Part shown: piece by piece, positions 43,251 through 51,366 of the stretch | How positions within the stretch are numbered: the stretch's first letter is position 1 | Layout of the letters: every line of letters starts with the position of its first letter | From: Agromyces badenianii | GTDB taxonomy: Bacteria; Actinomycetota; Actinomycetes; Actinomycetales; Microbacteriaceae | Assembly (NCBI RefSeq): GCF_003070885.1 | Contig: NZ_CP028913.1 | Span: 1,550,001-1,614,000 of the forward strand | Direction: 5' to 3' | Length of the DNA stretch: 64,000 nt | Translations under genes and position numbers: made by a program | The notes under the pieces: generated by a model | Seen by the model: only the letters and a program-made list of their open reading frames with translations | What the model was told of the DNA's origin: nothing | Database searches by the model: none

Positions 43251-43691
43251 ATGACTCCGCAGGAGCTCGAGAGCCTCGTTCTGCTGCGTCGCGCCCGCGA
43301 CCTGATCGATCGCGAGTACGCGAAACCGCTCGACGTTCCGACCATGGCCGAGCGGGCGTTCATGTCACCGGCGCACTTCTCGCGCCAGTTCCGCGCCGCC
43401 TACGGCGAGACCCCCTACAGCTACCTGATGACCCGCCGCATCGAGCGGGCGATGGCCCTGCTGCGAGCCGGCGTGAGTGTGACCGAGGCATGCATGACCG
43501 TCGGTTGTACGTCGCTGGGCTCGTTCAGCTCGCGGTTCTCCGAGATCGTCGGGGAGACGCCGACCGCGTACCGCAGCCGCGCGCACGATGCGGTCAACGC
43601 GATGCCCGCCTGCGTCGCGAAGACGTACACCCGACCGGTTCGGGGCGCTTCGAGCAGGATCGAAGAAGCGGGCGCGGTGGCGGCGGCGTAG
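43251..43691 (+). CDS. AraC-family regulator consisting of little more than the HTH domain
   Basis: A 146-residue protein whose residues about 10-110 form the two helix-turn-helix units of AraC/XylS proteins (MAERAFMSPAHFSRQFRAAYG, and the second unit ending SLGSFSSRFSEIVGETPTAYR). There is no N-terminal ligand domain; the remaining C-terminal 35 residues are not recognisable. The next gene, 10 nt away, encodes a VOC protein, an arrangement in which the regulator probably controls or partners the small-molecule-binding neighbour. Leaderless start; its TAG stop lies inside the next gene's -10 box. Confidence 0.9.
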   Translation: MTPQELESLVLLRRARDLIDREYAKPLDVPTMAERAFMSPAHFSRQFRAAYGETPYSYLMTRRIERAMALLRAGVSVTEACMTVGCTSLGSFSSRFSEIVGETPTAYRSRAHDAVNAMPACVAKTYTRPVRGASSRIEEAGAVAAA

Positions 43692-43694
43692 CGT
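43689..43694 (+). promoter_or_regulatory. Putative -10 box of a leaderless transcript (VOC protein), overlapping the AraC-gene stop
   Basis: TAGCGT, 7 nt before the ATG at 43702. Its first three bases are the stop codon of the AraC gene. Confidence 0.45.
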
Positions 43695-43701
43695 CACTGC
43701 C

Positions 43702-44112
43702 ATGACCATCGCACTCCAGTACACCAACATCACCGTCAACGACGTCGACGAGTCGCTCGCGTTCTACCGGGACGCGCTCGGCCTCGCGGTGCAGAACGAC
43801 GTGGCATCCGGCGAGTTCCGCTGGGTCACCCTCGGCAGCGATGCCCAGCCCGGACTCGGCATCGTGCTCTCGGAGCCGCACGCCGGCCGTTCGAAGGCCG
43901 ACGGCGACGCCATGCAGGAACTCCTCGCCAAGGGCGTCCTGCCGATGCTCGTGTTCCGCTCCGACGACGTCGATGCGACGTTCGAGACCGTGCGCGCATC
44001 GGGCGCCGAGGTGCTCCAGGAACCCATCGATCAGGGCTGGGGTCCGCGGGACTGCGCCTTCCGCGACCCGTCGGGCAACACCGTGCGCATCTCGCAGGCG
44101 CCCGACGCCTGA
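43702..44112 (+). CDS. VOC (glyoxalase fold) family protein
   Basis: A 136-residue vicinal oxygen chelate protein. NITVNDVDESLAFYRDALG near 9-27 and GPRDCAFRDPSGNTVRIS near the C-terminus are typical. It is the paralogue of the VOC protein at 2223-2633, with the same length and the same conserved blocks. The family covers metal-dependent enzymes and drug-binding proteins. The adjacent AraC regulator suggests it responds to a small molecule. A longer upstream frame is rejected because the fold begins at this ATG. Confidence 0.9.
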   Translation: MTIALQYTNITVNDVDESLAFYRDALGLAVQNDVASGEFRWVTLGSDAQPGLGIVLSEPHAGRSKADGDAMQELLAKGVLPMLVFRSDDVDATFETVRASGAEVLQEPIDQGWGPRDCAFRDPSGNTVRISQAPDA

Positions 44113-44134
44113 GCGATCCGTCGCTCCTCGAATA

Positions 44135-44172
44135 CGAAGAGGACCCCGTCGATTCCGACGGGGTCCTCTTCG
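44135..44172. terminator. Bidirectional terminator hairpin
   Basis: Perfect 17-bp inverted repeat (44135-44151 and 44156-44172) with a 4-nt loop, between the convergent VOC gene and rpmE2. Confidence 0.85.
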
Positions 44173-44182
44173 GAGATTCGAA

Positions 44183-44431
44183 CTACTTGCCGAAGTTCTT
44201 GAAGCGCTGGTTGAACTTCTCGACGCGGCCGGCCGAGTCCATGATGCGCTGCTTGCCCGTGTAGAACGGGTGCGACTCCGACGAGATCTCGACGTCGATG
44301 ACCGGGTAGGTCTCACCGTCGAGCTCGATCGTCTTGTCGCTCGTCGCCGTCGAACGGGTGAGGAACGTGGCGCCCGAAGCGAGGTCGCGGAAGACGATGG
44401 CGTTGTACTCGGGGTGGATGTCGGTCTTCAT
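44183..44431 (-). CDS. rpmE2: 50S ribosomal protein L31 type B
   Basis: An 82-residue ribosomal protein L31 of the Cys-less (type B, zinc-independent) form. [20 protein letters not shown] at the start, [15 protein letters not shown] in the middle and the KFNQRFKN ending are diagnostic; no CxxC motif is present. In many bacteria this form replaces zinc-binding L31 during zinc limitation. The ATG at 44431 has AAGGAAG 6 nt upstream. A leader of about 75 nt holds two inverted repeats. No canonical Zur box was recognised. Confidence 0.97.
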   Translation of the reverse strand: MKTDIHPEYNAIVFRDLASGATFLTRSTATSDKTIELDGETYPVIDVEISSESHPFYTGKQRIMDSAGRVEKFNQRFKNFGK

Positions 44432-44468
44432 GGAGACTTCCTTGGTTGTTCGGATGGTGGATTCGAAG

Positions 44469-44484
44469 CCTGCGTGCACGCAGG
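44469..44484 (-). promoter_or_regulatory. Perfect 16-bp palindrome in the rpmE2 leader
   Basis: CCTGCGTGCACGCAGG reads the same on both strands and lies in the predicted 5' untranslated region. A second inverted repeat, GGCCC-N2-GGGCC, lies just upstream (about 44494-44505). Either a protein operator or an RNA hairpin is possible. Confidence 0.5.
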
Positions 44485-44513
44485 AAAGAGGTCGGCCCAC
44501 GGGCCAGCTATCG

Positions 44514-44519
44514 AGTCTA
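44514..44519 (-). promoter_or_regulatory. Putative -10 box of rpmE2
   Basis: TAGACT on the minus strand, giving a leader of about 75 nt before the ATG at 44431. Confidence 0.4.
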
Positions 44520-44542
44520 GCAGAACCGACGGCGGTGGACGA

Positions 44543-45328
44543 TCACACGGCGCGTGCCGCGTACCGGCCGTCGGTCTCGGTGAGTTCGATCGTCATGCCG
44601 AACGTCTCGGAGAGGTTCTCTGCCGTGAGCGCCTCGGCGAGAGGGCCCGCCGTGACGATGGCGCCCTTCCTGAGCAGCATGGCGTGGGTGAAGCCGACCG
44701 GAATCTCTTCGACGTGATGGGTGACCATGACGATCGCCGGCGATGCCGTCGACGCCGCATAGCCGCCGAGGAGGCCGACGAGTTCTTCGCGCGCCCCGAG
44801 GTCGAGGCTCGCAGCCGGTTCGTCGAGCAGCAGGAGTTCGGGGTCGGTCATGACCGATCGAGCGATCTGCACCCGCTTCTGCTCTCCGTCGGAGAGGCTG
44901 CCGAAGCGGCGGTCGGCGAAGCCTTCGAGGCCCCACTCCGAGAGCACCCGCTGCGCACGGCGCAGGTCGATGCTCTCGTACTCCTCGTTCCAGCGCCCGG
45001 TCACCGAGTACGCCGCGGTGAGCACGACGTCGAGCACGGTCTCGTTGCGCGGAATCTTGCGCGCCATCGCCGTCGAGGCGAAGCCGATCATGGGGCGCAG
45101 TTCGAAGACGTCGACCTTGCCGAGTGCCTCCTGCAGCACATCGGCGGTGCCAGAGGTGGGGTGCATCGCCGCGGCGGCGATCTGCAGCAGCGTGGTCTTG
45201 CCCGCACCGTTCGGCCCGAGGATGACCCAGCGTTCGTCGGAGGCGACGCTCCAATCGACCGAGTCGAGGATCGTGTTGCCGTCGCGGACCACCGACACAT
45301 CGTGGAACTGCAGAACCGTACTCGCCAT
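44543..45328 (-). CDS. ABC transporter ATP-binding protein
   Basis: A 261-residue ABC ATPase. Walker A GPNGAGKT is near 38-45, and the signature LSDGEQKR is near 145-152 (Asp replaces the usual Gly). Walker B LLLLDEP is near 165-171 and the switch His lies in VMVTHH. It resembles ModF/YlmA-type ATPases that have no permease partner, and indeed no membrane gene is adjacent. A transport or regulatory role cannot be chosen. The ATG at 45328 is preferred over one three codons upstream, because that codon lies inside TAGCAT, a leaderless-type -10 box 7 nt away. Confidence 0.9.
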   Translation of the reverse strand: MASTVLQFHDVSVVRDGNTILDSVDWSVASDERWVILGPNGAGKTTLLQIAAAAMHPTSGTADVLQEALGKVDVFELRPMIGFASTAMARKIPRNETVLDVVLTAAYSVTGRWNEEYESIDLRRAQRVLSEWGLEGFADRRFGSLSDGEQKRVQIARSVMTDPELLLLDEPAASLDLGAREELVGLLGGYAASTASPAIVMVTHHVEEIPVGFTHAMLLRKGAIVTAGPLAEALTAENLSETFGMTIELTETDGRYAARAV

Positions 45329-45335
45329 GGTTCCC

Positions 45336-45341
45336 ATGCTA
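45336..45341 (-). promoter_or_regulatory. Putative -10 box of a leaderless transcript (ABC ATPase)
   Basis: TAGCAT on the minus strand, 7 nt before the ATG at 45328. Confidence 0.45.
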
Positions 45342-45397
45342 TCGGCAGCGCGGAGGTCGCTCCGCCCACGCGACGCGCTGTGCGTGCCGCCCGCCGG

Positions 45398-46585
45398 TCA
45401 ACGGGCGAGCACTCGACCGTAGAGATCGAGCGTGCGTTCGGCGATCGCCGCCCACCCGAAATCGGCCTCTGCCCGGCGCCGTCCGGCCGCGCCCATCGCG
45501 GCCGCCCGCTGCGGATCCGCCACGACGGCGGTCAGGGCCGCCGCGAGATCGGCGACGAAACGGTCGGGGTCGACGGGCGTTCCGGTGCCGTCGTCGAGCT
45601 GCTCGATCGGCACGAGCACCCCCGTGACGCCGTCGGCGACGACCTCGGGGATGCCGCCCGTCGCCGTGCCCACGACGGGCGCACCGCAGGCCATCGCCTC
45701 GAGGTTCACGATGCCGAGCGGCTCGTAGACCGAGGGGCAGACGAAGGTCGTCGCGGCGGACAGGAGCGCGGTGAGCTCACCCCTGGGCAAGTGCCGGTCG
45801 ATCCAGACCACGCCCTCCCGTTCGGCGCGCAGCGCCTCGACGAGCGCCGTGACCTCGGCCATGATCTCCTCGGTGTCCGGCGCACCGGCGCACAGCACGA
45901 GCTGCACGTCATCGGGCAGCAGTCGTGCGGCTCGAAGCAGGTAGGGCAGGCCCTTCTGCCTGGTGATCCGGCCCACGAAGACGATCGACGGCCGTTCGGG
46001 ATCGACGCCGAGCGCGCGAACGGCATCCGGGTCGCGCCGCGGGGCCCAGTCGTCGAGATCGATGCCGTTGTAGACCACCTCGACCCGGGCGGGATCGATC
46101 GAGGGATACGCGCGGAGGATGTCACGCCGCATGCCCTCGCTGACGGCGATCACCGCGTCGGCGTCTTCGAAGGCGTTTCGCTCGACCCACGACGACAGGC
46201 GATAGCCGCCACCGAGTTGCTCGGCCTTCCACGGGCGCAAGGGCTCGAGGCTGTGCGCCGTCACGACGTGCGGCACGCCGTGCAGGCGCTTCGCCGTGAA
46301 CCCGGCGAAGTTCGCGTACCAGGTGTGCGAGTGCACGAGATCGGCGCCCGCGGTGTCGCCTGCCATGAGCAGGTCGACGCCCATGGTGCCGAGAGCCGGG
46401 TTCGCCGCCGAGAATTCCGCCGGTGTCGCGTACCCGAAGGTGCCGGGATCGGAGCGAGGCGAACCGAAGCACCTCACCTGCACGTCGATGCTCGTGCGGA
46501 GGGCGCGGACGAGTTCGGCCACGTGCACGCCGGCACCGCCGTAGACCTCGGGTGGGTATTCGCGGGTGAGCAGGTCGACGCGCAT
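45398..46585 (-). CDS. glgM: Actinobacterial GlgA/GlgM glycogen synthase (alpha-maltose-1-phosphate synthase type)
   Basis: A 395-residue GT-B enzyme. Actinobacterial homologues next to glgC use ADP-glucose to make maltose-1-phosphate for GlgE-dependent alpha-glucan, or extend glycogen. REYPPEVYGGAGVH near 8-21 is the N-terminal donor loop. HTWYANFAG near 87-95, VGRITRQKGLPYLL near 208-221 and SVYEPLGIVNLEAMACG near 290-306 complete the active site. The ATG at 46585 fits TACGTT 6 nt upstream. It is divergent from glgC, and the two starts are 80 bp apart. No glgE or glgB is in this window. Confidence 0.93.
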   Translation of the reverse strand: MRVDLLTREYPPEVYGGAGVHVAELVRALRTSIDVQVRCFGSPRSDPGTFGYATPAEFSAANPALGTMGVDLLMAGDTAGADLVHSHTWYANFAGFTAKRLHGVPHVVTAHSLEPLRPWKAEQLGGGYRLSSWVERNAFEDADAVIAVSEGMRRDILRAYPSIDPARVEVVYNGIDLDDWAPRRDPDAVRALGVDPERPSIVFVGRITRQKGLPYLLRAARLLPDDVQLVLCAGAPDTEEIMAEVTALVEALRAEREGVVWIDRHLPRGELTALLSAATTFVCPSVYEPLGIVNLEAMACGAPVVGTATGGIPEVVADGVTGVLVPIEQLDDGTGTPVDPDRFVADLAAALTAVVADPQRAAAMGAAGRRRAEADFGWAAIAERTLDLYGRVLAR

Positions 46586-46591
46586 GCAGCA

Positions 46592-46597
46592 AACGTA
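46592..46597 (-). promoter_or_regulatory. Putative -10 box of a leaderless transcript (glgM)
   Basis: TACGTT on the minus strand, 6 nt before the ATG at 46585. Confidence 0.5.
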
Positions 46598-46653
46598 GCG
46601 CAGCGGCATCCGTCACGCCCTGACTTCGCCACCCGCCGACCCGCCTCGCTGAC

Positions 46654-46659
46654 TACAGT
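46654..46659 (+). promoter_or_regulatory. Putative -10 box of a leaderless transcript (glgC)
   Basis: TACAGT, 6 nt before the ATG at 46666. Its upstream promoter region must overlap that of divergent glgM. Confidence 0.55.
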
Positions 46660-46665
46660 TGTGCC

Positions 46666-47913
46666 ATGGCCACGCGAAAGGTATTCGGCATCGTCCTCGC
46701 CGGCGGCGAGGGCAAACGACTCATGCCCCTCACAGCAGACCGCGCGAAGCCCGCAGTACCGTTCGGCGGTCAGTACCGCCTGATCGACTTCGCGCTGTCG
46801 AATCTGCTGAACTCGGGTCTGCGTCAGATCGTCGTGCTCACCCAGTACAAATCGCACAGCCTCGACCGGCACGTCTCGCAGACCTGGCGCATGAGCGGCC
46901 TGCTCAACTCCTACGTCGCCTCCGTGCCTGCACAGCAGCGTCTCGGCAAGCGGTGGTTCTCGGGCTCCGCCGACGCGATCCTGCAGAGCCTCAACCTCAT
47001 CTACGACGAACAGCCCGACATCATCGTCGTCGTGGGCGCCGACCACGTGTACCGCATGGATTTCGGCCAGATGATCGATGCGCACGTCGAATCCGGGGCG
47101 GCTGCGACCGTCGCCGCGATCCGGCAGCCGATCGGACTCGCCGACCAGTTCGGCGTCATCGAGGTCGACCCGGCCCGCCCCGACAAGATCCACCGATTCC
47201 TCGAGAAGCCCACCGACCCGGTCGGCCTGCCCGACTCGCCGCGCGAAGTGCTCGCCTCGATGGGCAACTACGTCTTCGACGCGAGCGCCCTGATCGACGC
47301 GGTGCTCAGCGACGGTGAGCGCACGGACTCGAGTCACGACATGGGCGGCGACATCATCCCGGCATTCGTGGCGCAGGGCGCGGCCGGCGTCTACGACCTG
47401 CAGCGAAACGAAGTACCGGGCTCCACCGTTCGCGACCGGTACTACTGGCGCGACGTCGGCACCATCGACTCCTTCTTCGAAGCCCACCAAGACCTCATCT
47501 CGGTGCTGCCGGTCTTCAACCTCTACAACCGCCAGTGGCCGATCTTCAGCCAGCAGTTGAACTCGCCCCCGGCGAAGTTCACCCGCGACGCCCGCGGCAC
47601 GCTCGGCACCGTGATCGACTCGATCGTCTCGCTCGGCTCGGTCATCTCGGGCGCGCACGTCGAACGCAGCGTGATCGGGCCGTGGGCCGTCGTCGGCTCA
47701 GGAGCCCACGTCGCCGACTCGATCCTCTTCGACCGGGCGCGCATCGATGCCGGTGCCACCGTGCGGCGGGCCATCCTCGACAAGGAGGTCGTCGTCGACG
47801 CCGGCGCAAGAATCGGCGTCGACCGGGCCGAAGACCTCGCCCGAGGATTCATCGTGACCGACTCCGGCATCACCGTCGTGGGCAAGGGCTCGCGCGTCCG
47901 GGCGATCGCGTGA
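46666..47913 (+). CDS. glgC: Glucose-1-phosphate adenylyltransferase
   Basis: A 415-residue ADP-glucose pyrophosphorylase, the first committed step of glycogen or maltose-1-phosphate synthesis. [20 protein letters not shown] near 11-30 is the nucleotide-binding loop. GSADAI near 104-109, [12 protein letters not shown] near 125-136 and FLEKP near 178-182 are catalytic and substrate-binding motifs. The C-terminal third is a left-handed beta-helix ([15 protein letters not shown] and similar). Leaderless start. serB overlaps its stop by GTGA. Confidence 0.97.
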   Translation: MATRKVFGIVLAGGEGKRLMPLTADRAKPAVPFGGQYRLIDFALSNLLNSGLRQIVVLTQYKSHSLDRHVSQTWRMSGLLNSYVASVPAQQRLGKRWFSGSADAILQSLNLIYDEQPDIIVVVGADHVYRMDFGQMIDAHVESGAAATVAAIRQPIGLADQFGVIEVDPARPDKIHRFLEKPTDPVGLPDSPREVLASMGNYVFDASALIDAVLSDGERTDSSHDMGGDIIPAFVAQGAAGVYDLQRNEVPGSTVRDRYYWRDVGTIDSFFEAHQDLISVLPVFNLYNRQWPIFSQQLNSPPAKFTRDARGTLGTVIDSIVSLGSVISGAHVERSVIGPWAVVGSGAHVADSILFDRARIDAGATVRRAILDKEVVVDAGARIGVDRAEDLARGFIVTDSGITVVGKGSRVRAIA

Positions 47914-48584
47914 GCACCGGCGCCACCGGCCGCGCGAGCGGCCCGCTCGTCGTGCTCGACGCCGACTCCACGCTGATCCGCGAGGAGGCGATCGAGCTCC
48001 TCGCGGAGGCGGCCGGCAGCCTCGAGCACGTCGCGGCGGTCACCGAGCGCGCGATGCGCGGTGAACTCGATTTCGCCGAGAGCCTTCGGGAACGCGTCGC
48101 GACGCTCGCCGGGCTCGAGGTCTCCGCGCTCGCCGTGGCACGCGAACGCATGACGCCCACGCCCGGCGTGCGCGAACTCATTGCGGGCGTGCACGCGGCG
48201 GGCGGATGCGTCGGCGTGGTCTCCGGCGGCTTCCACGAGATGCTCGACCCCCTCGCCGCTCGCCTCGGGCTCGACTTCTGCCGGGCGAACCGGCTCGAGG
48301 TCGAAGCGGGCCTTCTCACCGGGCGTGTCGACGGACCGATCATCGACGCCGCCGCGAAGGCCGCAGCGCTCGAGGAGTGGGCGCGGGAGCGGGGCATCCC
48401 GCTGCACCGCACGGTCGCGGTCGGCGATGGGGCGAACGACCTGCAGATGCTCGATCGCGCGGCGCTCGGCGTCGCGTTCTGCGCGAAGCCCGTCGTGCGC
48501 GCCCGTGCAGACGTCTCGATCGACCGGCCCGACCTCGCGCCGGTGCTCGCGCTGCTGGGCCTGCGGCGCAGCGGTCGTCGTTGA
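47910..48584 (+). CDS. serB: Phosphoserine phosphatase
   Basis: A 224-residue HAD phosphatase that completes serine biosynthesis. [11 protein letters not shown] near 16-26 is motif I, with Asp17 nucleophile and Asp19. [12 protein letters not shown] near 95-106 is motif II, Lys in DAAAKAAAL near 147 is motif III, and [11 protein letters not shown] near 167-177 is motif IV. It lacks the N-terminal ACT domain of longer SerB proteins. The GTG start is coupled to glgC. Shared expression with glycogen synthesis is a positional observation with no obvious biochemical link. Confidence 0.93.
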   Translation: MSTGATGRASGPLVVLDADSTLIREEAIELLAEAAGSLEHVAAVTERAMRGELDFAESLRERVATLAGLEVSALAVARERMTPTPGVRELIAGVHAAGGCVGVVSGGFHEMLDPLAARLGLDFCRANRLEVEAGLLTGRVDGPIIDAAAKAAALEEWARERGIPLHRTVAVGDGANDLQMLDRAALGVAFCAKPVVRARADVSIDRPDLAPVLALLGLRRSGRR

Positions 48585-48643
48585 CCGTTCCCGGGTGCCC
48601 GCGTAGCATCGCGACCAAGGCTGAACGGGGCGAAGGCCGTACT

Positions 48644-49135
48644 ATGCACTCTGTCGTGGTGGGCGTCACGCCCGGGCAACCACCGGTCGTCGTGCTGCAC
48701 GCGGCGGCCTTCGCCGCCAGGTTTCAGACCGATCTGGTGTGCGCCCACGTCAACCCGGGCCGATTCGTGACGGCGGAGGCCGCCGATGGTTCGGTCTCGA
48801 GTTCGTCGATCGACCCCGATTTCGGCGACGAGCGCGAGGGCGAGTTCGATGCCGAGCTCGCTGCCGCCCTGGGCGAGATCCTCGCCCCGACGGGTGCGGC
48901 CTGGCGCCCGCTCGCACTCGCGGGCGATGTCGCGCGCGCCCTCGGCCATCTGGCCGACACCCTCGACGCGTCGATGATCGTCGTGGGCGCCCACGAGCAC
49001 TCGGTCAGCGGAAGCATCCAGGAGTTCTTCAATCGTTCGATCGGTGTGCAGCTCGCCCATCAGCAGTCGCGTCCGGTCGTCATCATCCCCGCTCGAGCAC
49101 CGGGGGTCCGGTCGTACCTCCCGGGGAAGGAGTGA
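48644..49135 (+). CDS. Universal stress protein (UspA family)
   Basis: A 163-residue single-domain UspA protein. HSVVVGVTPGQPP opens the fold, and IVVGAHEHSVSGSIQEFFNRSIGVQL near 125-150 corresponds to the nucleotide loop, although the G-x2-G-x9-G(S/T) signature is not exact. ATP binding is therefore uncertain. The ATG at 48644 has GAAGG 7 nt upstream. Its stop overlaps the first crcB gene (GTGA), which places a stress protein at the head of a fluoride-channel operon. Confidence 0.88.
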   Translation: MHSVVVGVTPGQPPVVVLHAAAFAARFQTDLVCAHVNPGRFVTAEAADGSVSSSSIDPDFGDEREGEFDAELAAALGEILAPTGAAWRPLALAGDVARALGHLADTLDASMIVVGAHEHSVSGSIQEFFNRSIGVQLAHQQSRPVVIIPARAPGVRSYLPGKE

Positions 49136-49584
49136 AGCCCGCGGCACGCCCGCCCCACCTCAGGTGGGCGCCGATCGGACTCGTCGCGGTAGGCGGCGCG
49201 CTCGGGACGGCCTCACGCGGGGGCCTCTCGCTCGTGATCCCGAACCTCGCCGATGTGCCGCTCTCCATTGCGATCATCAATGTCGTGGGTGCGTTCGTAC
49301 TCGGCTACCTCTCCTCCTCGGTGACCTTCCTGGGTGCAGACAGCTCGACGGCGAAGAACCTCAAGCTGCTCCTCGGCACCGGCTTCTGCGGCGGCTTCAC
49401 GACCTACAGTTCGTTGGCGATCGATACCGCGGTGCTCATCATGCGCGGTTCGGTGGGCGTGTCGGTGCTGTACTCGCTCGGCACCGTGACCGTCGGCGGG
49501 CTGGCGACTTGGCTCGGCCTCGTGGCAGGCTCGAGCGTCAGCGACCGGAAGGCGCGAACGACGAACGCGGAGGCCGCATCATGA
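49132..49584 (+). CDS. crcB: Fluoride ion channel subunit CrcB (first copy)
   Basis: A 150-residue Fluc/CrcB protein with four hydrophobic segments. INVVGAFVLGYL near 46-57 holds the conserved Asn, and GTGFCGGFTTYSSLA near 83-97 is the signature with the fluoride-lining Phe/Thr residues. The N-terminus and C-terminus are longer than in the second copy. Two adjacent, different crcB genes usually make a heterodimeric channel. GTG start overlaps uspA; stop overlaps the second crcB (ATGA). Confidence 0.94.
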   Translation: MKPAARPPHLRWAPIGLVAVGGALGTASRGGLSLVIPNLADVPLSIAIINVVGAFVLGYLSSSVTFLGADSSTAKNLKLLLGTGFCGGFTTYSSLAIDTAVLIMRGSVGVSVLYSLGTVTVGGLATWLGLVAGSSVSDRKARTTNAEAAS

Positions 49585-49958
49585 CACTGCCGGTCCTGCT
49601 CCTCCTGGCCGTCGCCGGCGGCGTCGGCGCCGGCGTGCGCCTCGTCGTCGACGGGGTCGTCCGCTCTCGCCTTCGCACCGCGTTCCCATGGGCGACGACC
49701 ATCGTCAACGTGTCGGGATCGCTCGTGCTCGGCATCATCACCGGATTGACCCTCTCCCACCTGCTGCCGAGCGACCTCGGCGTCGTGATCGGCACGGGCT
49801 TCCTCGGCGGCTACACGACGTTCAGCACCGCGAGCTACGAGACGGTGCAGCTGCTCAAGCAGCGACGCTATGCGGCGTCGTTCACCAGCGGCGTGCTCAT
49901 GCTCGTCTTCTGCGTCGCCGCTGCGGCGATCGGCCTCTGGATCGGGCGCGCCCTCTGA
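49581..49958 (+). CDS. crcB: Fluoride ion channel subunit CrcB (second copy)
   Basis: A 125-residue Fluc/CrcB subunit with four membrane segments. TTIVNVSGSLVLG near 43-55 and GTGFLGGYTTFSTASYE near 72-88 are the family motifs. It is co-translated with the first copy and probably forms a dual-topology-derived heterodimer. The channel exports toxic fluoride. No fluoride riboswitch was recognised upstream of the operon. A 9-bp hairpin follows. Confidence 0.94.
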   Translation: MTLPVLLLLAVAGGVGAGVRLVVDGVVRSRLRTAFPWATTIVNVSGSLVLGIITGLTLSHLLPSDLGVVIGTGFLGGYTTFSTASYETVQLLKQRRYAASFTSGVLMLVFCVAAAAIGLWIGRAL

Positions 49959-49987
49959 TCGCTCACGTGCGCTCGGCCTGAGCGATC
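49957..49987. terminator. Hairpin between crcB and the HtrA-like gene
   Basis: GATCGCTCA (49957-49965) pairs with TGAGCGATC (49979-49987) around a 13-nt loop, between convergent stop codons. The left arm includes part of the crcB stop. Confidence 0.6.
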
Positions 49988-49997
49988 GAGTAGGCCT

Positions 49998-51128
49998 TCA
50001 GCTCCGGGGTGCTTCCTGCAGCGTCACGGTCGTGGTCGCCGTCATTCCGTCGCGCAGGTACCCGATCTCGACCTCGTCCCCCGGTTGGGCTTCGAGGGTG
50101 ATCGCCGTCAAGGTCTCCGGACTGGTCGCCGGCTCACCGTCGACGGTGAGGATGATGTCCCCGGCCTGGATCCCGGCTTCAGCGGCGGGTCCCCCGGCGA
50201 CGACCGAGGCGACGTAGAGGCCGGCCTCGACGCCGAAGTCGGCGGCGGAGTTCGCCGAGATCGCGGCGACGGCCACACCGAAGTACGGATAGCTCGCGCT
50301 GCCGGTCTCGATGATCTGGTCGACGATCGAGATCGCACGATCGACGGGAACCGCGAAACCGATTCCCACGCTGCCGCCGCCCGATTCGCCCGAGGAGGTG
50401 GGCACCGTGGCGATCGCCGTGTTGATGCCGATCAGCCTGCCGTCGCAGTCGACGAGGGGGCCACCGGAGTTGCCGGGGTTGATCGCGGCATCCGTCTGGA
50501 TCGCCCCAGCGAGCAGCGTGGTCTGGTCGTCGTCGCTCGGAACGGTCACGTCTCGCCCCACAGCGCTGACGATGCCGGCGGTCACGGTGCCCGAGAGCCC
50601 GAGCGGGGCGCCGAGGGCGACGACCGGTTGTCCGACCTGAACCTGCTCCGAACTGCCGAGCTCGATCGTCGGCAACGGGCTCGAGTGGTCGACCTTGAGT
50701 ACGGCGAGGTCGGCACGGGGGTCGCGCCCGACGAGCGTCGCGGGAGCCGTCTCGCCGCTGCTGTAGAGCACGGTGATCTCGCCGCCGTTCGCCGCGACCG
50801 AGATCACGTGGTTGTTCGTGACGATGTAGCCGTCATCGCGGATGATCTCGCCGGTTCCGACACCCCCCTCGGCGCCGTTCGTCGCAGAGATCGTCACGAC
50901 CGCCGGCAGCACCTCGTTCGAGACCGTCGTCGCGTCGCACACGGCGCCGGCCGAGGAGACGGCTGCAGGAGTCGGCGATGCGGACGGAGCCGGCGCGCCG
51001 ATATTCCGCCCCAGCAGACCGCCGATGAATCCCGCGATCAGGCCGAGCACGACCGCGATCGCGACGACGATCCAGACCCATCCACGACTCGGCCGCTCAC
51101 GGGTGCGCTCTTCACCGATTTCCGACAT
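49998..51128 (-). CDS. HtrA/DegP-like membrane-anchored serine protease with PDZ domain
   Basis: A 376-residue S1C protease. A basic N-terminus and a membrane segment (about 17-40) anchor it, with a Pro/Ala/Ser linker after. The trypsin-like domain has the triad His107 (NNHV), Asp140 (ADLAVL) and Ser221 (GNSGGP). A PDZ domain (about 285-370, with GLYVASVVAGGPAAEAGIQAGD) follows. It should degrade or sense misfolded proteins outside the membrane. The ATG at 51128 has AAGGGGG 6 nt upstream. The 238-bp gap upstream to fabG holds no gene; I see nothing distinctive in it. Confidence 0.94.
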   Translation of the reverse strand: MSEIGEERTRERPSRGWVWIVVAIAVVLGLIAGFIGGLLGRNIGAPAPSASPTPAAVSSAGAVCDATTVSNEVLPAVVTISATNGAEGGVGTGEIIRDDGYIVTNNHVISVAANGGEITVLYSSGETAPATLVGRDPRADLAVLKVDHSSPLPTIELGSSEQVQVGQPVVALGAPLGLSGTVTAGIVSAVGRDVTVPSDDDQTTLLAGAIQTDAAINPGNSGGPLVDCDGRLIGINTAIATVPTSSGESGGGSVGIGFAVPVDRAISIVDQIIETGSASYPYFGVAVAAISANSAADFGVEAGLYVASVVAGGPAAEAGIQAGDIILTVDGEPATSPETLTAITLEAQPGDEVEIGYLRDGMTATTTVTLQEAPRS

Positions 51129-51366
51129 GGTTCCCCCTTGCCATGCTCACCGCTGCAGGACCGGGCATGCCTGCATCGCCCGATTCGTCAGTTCCCCCGA
51201 ACTGAAGCTGCATCGCACGTCGAACTCCGACCCGCGTGCCCCAGTCTGGCCTTCGATGATCCGCAAGGTCAACAACCCGTCCGATCGTGTCGGCGAGGCA
51301 GTGCTCGGGCGGCCCCGATGAGTCCGAACGGGAAACGGGGCGCGCCGGCGACGGCCGTGCTGGGAT

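Noticed and set aside
48585..48643. Fluoride riboswitch before the uspA-crcB operon
   Set aside because: The 59-nt gap shows no recognisable crcB-motif core and is short for one.
51129..51366. A small gene in the 238-bp gap between the HtrA-like gene and fabG
   Set aside because: Short frames here have no ribosome binding site or family features; likely just upstream control DNA of the protease gene.
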